Source: Phoronis australis | Taxonomy: Eukaryota; Phoronida; Phoronidae | Direction of reading: 5' to 3' | Length of the DNA: 64,000 nucleotides | NCBI GenBank assembly: GCA_002633005.1 | Contig: NMRA01000184.1 | Coordinates: forward strand, 608,328-672,327 | Part shown: positions 59,362 through 64,000 of the stretch, in pieces | Layout of the letters: each line of letters opens with the position of its first letter | Numbering within the stretch: position 1 is the first letter of the stretch | Program-made: the position numbers and the translations under genes | Notes under the pieces: model-generated | Told to the model about the DNA's origin: nothing | The model's input: only the letters and a program-made list of their open reading frames with translations | Databases searched by the model: none

Positions 59362-59960
59362 GCCGATTTCATAAAAGACATGGTTTAAGAAAACCAGGTT
59401 TAAGACTTAAACCTAGTCTTTCTAAACCTGGTCTAATTTTAGACCTAACGTGCATTTTACCAACGTGGTTTTAAAGTCTGAAAGCCCAGTTTTGTTAGAC
59501 CAGGGAGCGGGTTTAGTAAAGCCAGGTTTAAAGTATTTAAGCCACCCTACTGTGTCGATCTAGTTGAACCCAACAATGAAACTATTGAAGTGCTTCAACG
59601 AAACCTTGATCACGTGGGTACACAATGACACACACTTGTAGAACCAGTGCAGACAAGGTCTAAAAGCTATTCTCATAAGCAAAAATGTAATGCCTGTGAC
59701 CAACACACGTACACACATCAAAGTACATGCTCACGATTGGCCGCTACACGTCCAAATTTATTTCCGTGCCATTTTAGTGTTTATTTTTCGCGGCCAAGGG
59801 GGGGGGCAAGACTCCTTCCTGGCAACAATTTAGGTGGAATCAGAAGCTGCTGTCTTCAGTCAAACCCGTAGCGCTTACGACGATGACGCTCTGGTCAACC
59901 AGTCGTATTCTGGGGAATCCGCAGGACGCCATGCAGCACGTACTGGTCCAGTGCTGTAGT

Positions 59961-59998
59961 GGGGCGTAGGCGCACGTAGACGCACGTAGGCGCAGCCA
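59961..59998. repeat. 10-bp tandem repeat (TAGGCGCACG)
   Basis: Three units of TAGGCGCACG, one with a base change. Confidence 0.7.
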
Positions 59999-60130
59999 AC
60001 AACCTGTGGGCATTTGCATGTAGCGCTTACGCACCGTAAGTTACGTTCACTGCTCAAGGTGATACGGTGGGCTTTGGGTGCCTACTTAGGCCTACCTCTA
60101 ATTTTACTACTACAGCGCTGTACTGGTCTA

Positions 60131-60275
60131 CACATAGGCGGATCTAAGGGGTCCGTAGCCCCTTTTCCCTTGATATTAGTGATATCAAATCTATAATTTT
60201 CAAACTGTTGACTTGGTCCCCCTTTTAAAAAGTCCTTGACCGCCCCACCCCCTTAAAATTGTGTATCCGCCCCTG
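60131..60275. mobile_element. hAT-like MITE nested in the foldback element
   Basis: The left AGGCGGATCTAAGGGG and the right TTGTGTATCCGCCCCTG are inverted ends of the CAGGGGCGGAT type. A C-rich stretch on one side and the matching G-rich stretch on the other extend the pairing. Confidence 0.6.
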
Positions 60276-60590
60276 CTACGTTTGATCTTGTGTTTTCGTA
60301 TTGAAAAAAGTTCATTTTCACTCTAAAACTGCTTCGTAAATGCATACCACGGCATCATTCAGTTGCACCTATACGATGCAAGTCTGTCATATTTAACAGT
60401 TAAACCTGGGTCTGACCAAATCTAATGTTAAAGCTGGATTAAGATCTTACAGGGCTAAAGAGCATAGACCTCGTTGGTGAAATGAAAACTGACTTAGACC
60501 AGGTCTAAACTGCAGTCAAACCAGGTTTTACTGGTCTAAGTGCAGTTTAAACCAGGTTTAACTTAAAACCACCTTTATGAAATTTGCTGC

Positions 60591-61754
60591 AAGAGTTCCC
60601 ATTACGACCCTGTGTCTCAAAAAGAATTTTATGAATACATTTTAAGAGGTTTAATAGCCTTTAGTATACTTGTTGCTGAGAAACATGTCAAAAATTTAAA
60701 AAAATATATTTTCCTGTTATCGGAGTTATACTTAATGGGTGGAAGACCGTCTCCGCCGTTCTCGTTTTTACCTGTGGGATACTGAGGAGTTGTGAGGAAA
60801 GTCCGTGGAGAGGTGCATTTTTCAAACATGAAAACGTGCGTTTGTGGCGGCTGTAGTAACAGCAACTTGACGAGAAAGTTGCCCAGAAATGGCATCGGTT
60901 TGTGCGCAGCACGAGTGTGTGGAATGTCAATGTCTAATATGCGATTCAGCCAGGAGCCACACTTTGTTCGACTCATTTCAAGGAATCTTGGTTCGACCAA
61001 ACACAAAAGCAGCGTTACGATGAAGGACTTGCCACCTTGAAAGTGTATTTTCAAATTTTAAAAATAACAACTAACTGCTTTCATTCTTGGGCGAGTGATG
61101 CCAGGCCCTCGATCCCGTCCAACATGTAGGTTTGTGCATTGTGTTTAGACCGTGCTTATTCCATCACAGTGAATGCGAGATGATCCAGGTTTACAGCGGA
61201 ATATGTCAGTGATTATAAAGTGTCTGTTTTGTGAATATTGACCACTCCTTGGCTCAGTTGGTTGGGGCTCACATATGTCTGTGGCATTTCTCGTGCAAGT
61301 GGGTCGAGTTCATACGACTTCAAAGCCGACGAAAGTTGGCTAAGTGGGAAATAGAATTCATTGTCTGATTCTTTAAGTACTTGAGTATGATGACCGTATT
61401 CACTCTTCTCTCTGTTGCACAATAATTGTCCAATTCTCGCTCAAAATCGTAGTCGTCTTCTGATCTGTTGTGTTCCGTCTTGATTGTCAAGTGGCCGAAC
61501 GTCTTCCACACATTACATCATTTGGCGGGAAACTTGGAAATAACTATTTTTTATCAGAATTAAAAAAATTCTCGAGTATTTCGCATAAAAAGTGCTTATT
61601 TAGTTAGTATTTATGGTATTCATTTCATATTAACTAGTTGAAACCTCAAAAACTAAGAAAATGCATGGTGGGAACTCTCTAAGAAAAATTCGAGTTTTAT
61701 CATAAAATTGACCTAAATTTAAAAATTGTCTTAGCTAAGAAGGGGCTCCAGTGA
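60591..61754. other. intergenic stretch, nothing recognised
   Basis: Overlapping frames on both strands at 60629-61054 show no domain that I can name. No promoter or RNA gene is seen. Confidence 0.4.
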
Positions 61755-62183
61755 CCGGTTGCATGAAACAGTCCCAAATAGGGACTCAACTAAGGCCCTT
61801 AAATGTTTTTGGGTATTTGTGTCTTTATGGACTCACAGATGCAATATTTTTATATCATTTCATCTTTATTATGAGCTCCTCTTTGATTAATGACATTTTC
61901 TAATAATATAGCTAAAAACTGAGCCCTGAGTTCATTGAAAATAAATAGGGATTCAGTCCTTAAATTGGGGGTGTTGCATGAAAAGATCCCTACTTATTTT
62001 CGATAATTTTTACAATTCAACGTAGAGTTCACTCCTGATTTGTATCAAAGTCAAAAGTTGACTTCATAATGAAACTAAAACAATACAATAAAGGGCAATC
62101 GATGTTTTCACAACTCCAAAAGTCCGCAGTAGATTTAGGGACCTTAGTTGAGTCCCTATTTGGGACTACTTCATGCATCCGGG
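61755..62183. mobile_element. MITE with ~45-bp inverted ends and inner inverted repeat
   Basis: The left GTCCCAAATAGGGACTCAAC and the right GTTGAGTCCCTATTTGGGAC are exact inverted copies within arms of about 45 bp, with GCATGAA near each tip. A second inverted pair lies inside: AAAATAAATAGGGAT near 61939 and ATCCCTACTTATTTT near 61986. Confidence 0.85.
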
Positions 62184-62902
62184 CACAGAACCACAAAACT
62201 ATTTTTTATTCTCTTACGTTACCAGTTAAATGCACTCAAATTACCCTGTTGTTCAACGCTTCTGAAAAGAAACAGAATTTATCTAGGCTTGGGGCCTGTC
62301 TCCCGAAAATTCTCGTTGGAAATTATTTTCTTGTCTACGACGAATAAATGGTCCGGTCGGTTGCTCGTTCATGATGCTGCGAAGGTAAAGAGCATTTGCA
62401 TCGAAACCCAGAATCTTTGACACCATCTTTGGCATTTTTCCCACTTTCTCCATCTCCCTTTATCGGGCAAATGGCCAAACGTCAACCTTTTGCCCTACTT
62501 CCGATGACGTCACAGGTATGTCTCACAGAATCTCGCGTTATTGTTATTAACTCGCAAAAGGACTATTCGGTTTACTTATATCGCTGGCGTTTGAGGTCTC
62601 TCTACACACATTGCGTAGGACCAAATGTAGTATATAGACGATAATTCATTTGCGCCGTGTGTATGTCCAGTTGTTTGGTTCGAAATGCACGTAGCGAGCC
62701 TAGTATCAAGAAAGGCATGTTTGTCAAAATTTGTGTAAATATCCAGCACATGTTTCAAGTGAAAAATTCGCAGACGGATTCAAAAGTTTTGTTAGCCCTC
62801 GGGTTTGCATCATCCCAGACTTTATATTACGATTATGTAAAGATTTATCAAAGTTCAGACGATGCTTTGTGTACATTTGTGTTCGAAAATTTCAAGTAAT
62901 CT

Positions 62903-63081
62903 TTTGCATTCATCCACTTTTGTCTACTTCTGTGTACTGTTCTTAATACACGGTTAAACATGAAGTTTTTTCTCTCTTAGTTGGTCACACTTTGCATTCA
63001 TCTACTTTTTGTCACTTTTGTATGCTGTTAGTGATACACGGTTAAACATGAAAAGTTTCTTTTCTCTCTTAGTTGGTCACA
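62903..63081. repeat. tandem duplication, 2 x about 88 bp
   Basis: Both units have TTTGCATTCATC, ATACACGGTTAAACATGAA and CTCTCTTAGTTGGTCACA. A diverged third unit may start near 63255 (TTATTAATACACG). Confidence 0.8.
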
Positions 63082-63664
63082 ATGTTTCCAACACCATGTA
63101 TAGCTATCTGCAAGAGAGGTGCGCATTCACTTACTTTTATCCCAAAAGACAAGTTTTCGACGACAGCGTCACCATTGGACATTTAATTCGGGACATTTTA
63201 GTAATAATTTGCTACTTGTACAGATAATGGTGTGTGAACGTCTTTGTTCATTTTTGTAGTGTTTTCGAATGTTCTTTGTTATTAATACACGTTTCAACAA
63301 TATTAGGTTTATGTTCTATTTTAGGCGGTTACATCTTGGTATTAGTATTATTAGTTTAGTACAGTTTATACTTGGGTTAGACTTTACGCGACATCTGTTG
63401 TTGAGTTAGGTGGTTCTCTCCTTATCGTCTTTTAGTGGTTATACGCGTTGTCTGTTTTTGAGAAATGAGAACAATATACAACGGCGACACGTGGGGCACG
63501 CGAAATAAGGTAATCCACCTTTTGTTCTCCCTATTTTTGTAATCCCTTTGTAATCCCTATTTTGTTTCGGCTCTCGATCTGTTGAACAAACACGACGTTA
63601 TCTTTTCATAACATCCAGGTGCAGGACGGTGTCACAACCTCACTTACCTGATGACGCCATCAGT

Positions 63665-63895
63665 CACGTGATTTCCGACTTGACCTTCCGGTTCACCGAC
63701 GTCTTAACTTATGACCTTGACCTTGGATCGAGGTGCTTCTCTTACGGGTCTAATTAAATCTATTACGTAATGAGGTGTGACGTCATTGACACTTCCGTCT
63801 GATAGGCGGATGACGTCCCTTCCGAGTGCATCCATCCCATGTTACCTTTGACCTTTCCCCTTTTGACCTATGCCCTTTGACCTATGACCTTTTAC
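63665..63895. promoter_or_regulatory. cluster of TGACCT half-sites, a CRE and an E-box
   Basis: CACGTG lies at 63665-63670 and a perfect TGACGTCA at 63778-63785. At least six TGACCT half-sites lie at 63680-63725 and 63847-63890, several as direct repeats. TGACCT is the nuclear-receptor half-site and TGACGTCA the CREB/ATF site. It could be an enhancer or promoter of a gene right of the window, or only a decayed repeat. Confidence 0.3.
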
Positions 63896-64000
63896 CGAGG
63901 AACCTCCCAAACGGGGCGCCAAAACCTCTTACTATACTACATTCAGAGTTGATTTCTAATTAAAATACTGCGTACTGTTCGTCACATGGAATATCTATGT

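Larger units (their letters stand above)
59362..60590. mobile_element. foldback element with ACCAGGTTTAA motifs (about 1.2 kb)
   Basis: The left end GCCGATTTCATAAAAGACAT and the right end CACCTTTATGAAATTTGCTG are inverted. Inside both ends the motif AAACCAGGTTTAA or its complement recurs many times (59390-59540 and 60400-60565). A second small element (60131-60275) sits within it. Confidence 0.65.
62184..64000. other. right-end stretch, no recognised gene
   Basis: It contains an 88-bp tandem duplication (62903-63081) and a cluster of TGACCT and CRE-like motifs near the right edge. The frames at 62069-62899 have no domain that I can name. Confidence 0.45.

Noticed and set aside
1-64000. CRISPR arrays, bacterial operons or phage genes
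   Set aside because: The window is eukaryotic. Repeats are dispersed or tandem and have no array structure, and no reverse transcriptase or integrase motifs were seen in the open frames.

Overview
The window is eukaryotic and almost certainly from a metazoan. The coding sequence is short exons separated by long introns with GT-AG borders, the background is AT-rich, and the non-coding DNA is crowded with decayed inverted-repeat transposons. The gene set is a PTB-SH2 adaptor, an SLC18-type vesicular amine transporter, a CTHRC1-type secreted domain and a secreted DUF885 metallopeptidase-like protein. Together with THAP-bearing, TTAA-flanked DNA transposon remnants, this suggests a marine invertebrate, perhaps an invertebrate deuterostome (hemichordate, cephalochordate or echinoderm). 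The species assignment is inference. There are three runs of N (5956-5971, 35074, 40572).

Layout. (1) 550-28450, plus strand: the 3' six coding exons of a phosphotyrosine adaptor. They hold the end of a PTB domain, a tyrosine-containing linker and a C-terminal tensin-like SH2 domain. One intron is 19 kb; a 3' UTR and an AATAAA signal follow at 29860. The 5' end lies left of the window. (2) 31581-43562, plus strand: a start codon exon of only 4 coding bases and seven further exons giving 245 residues, about the first six membrane segments of an SLC18 (VMAT/VAChT-like) transporter. The C-terminal half was not found. (3) 35849-36757, minus strand, nested in the second SLC18 intron: a coiled-coil protein ending in a CTHRC1-like domain; its first exon was not found. 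(4) 51088-52974, plus strand: an intronless 628-residue DUF885 protein with signal peptide, HExxPGH motif and hydrophobic tail. (5) 53-64 kb: no recognised gene, only two unrecognised ORFs and a dense field of repeats.

Mobile and repeated DNA. The clearest element is a 1319-bp TTAA-flanked element (43929-45247) with arms of about 313 bp, both carrying the start of a THAP-like reading frame (Kolobok type). Others are a CAGGG-ended hAT-like element (26062-26568), smaller MITEs (41088-41286, 49160-49345, 60131-60275, 61755-62183), a 1.2-kb foldback element (59362-60590) and two copies of a larger repeat built from 430-460 bp modules (32935-33806, 56401-58700). Several older dispersed families sit in introns. 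The genes do not form an evident pathway; each seems an independent transcription unit.
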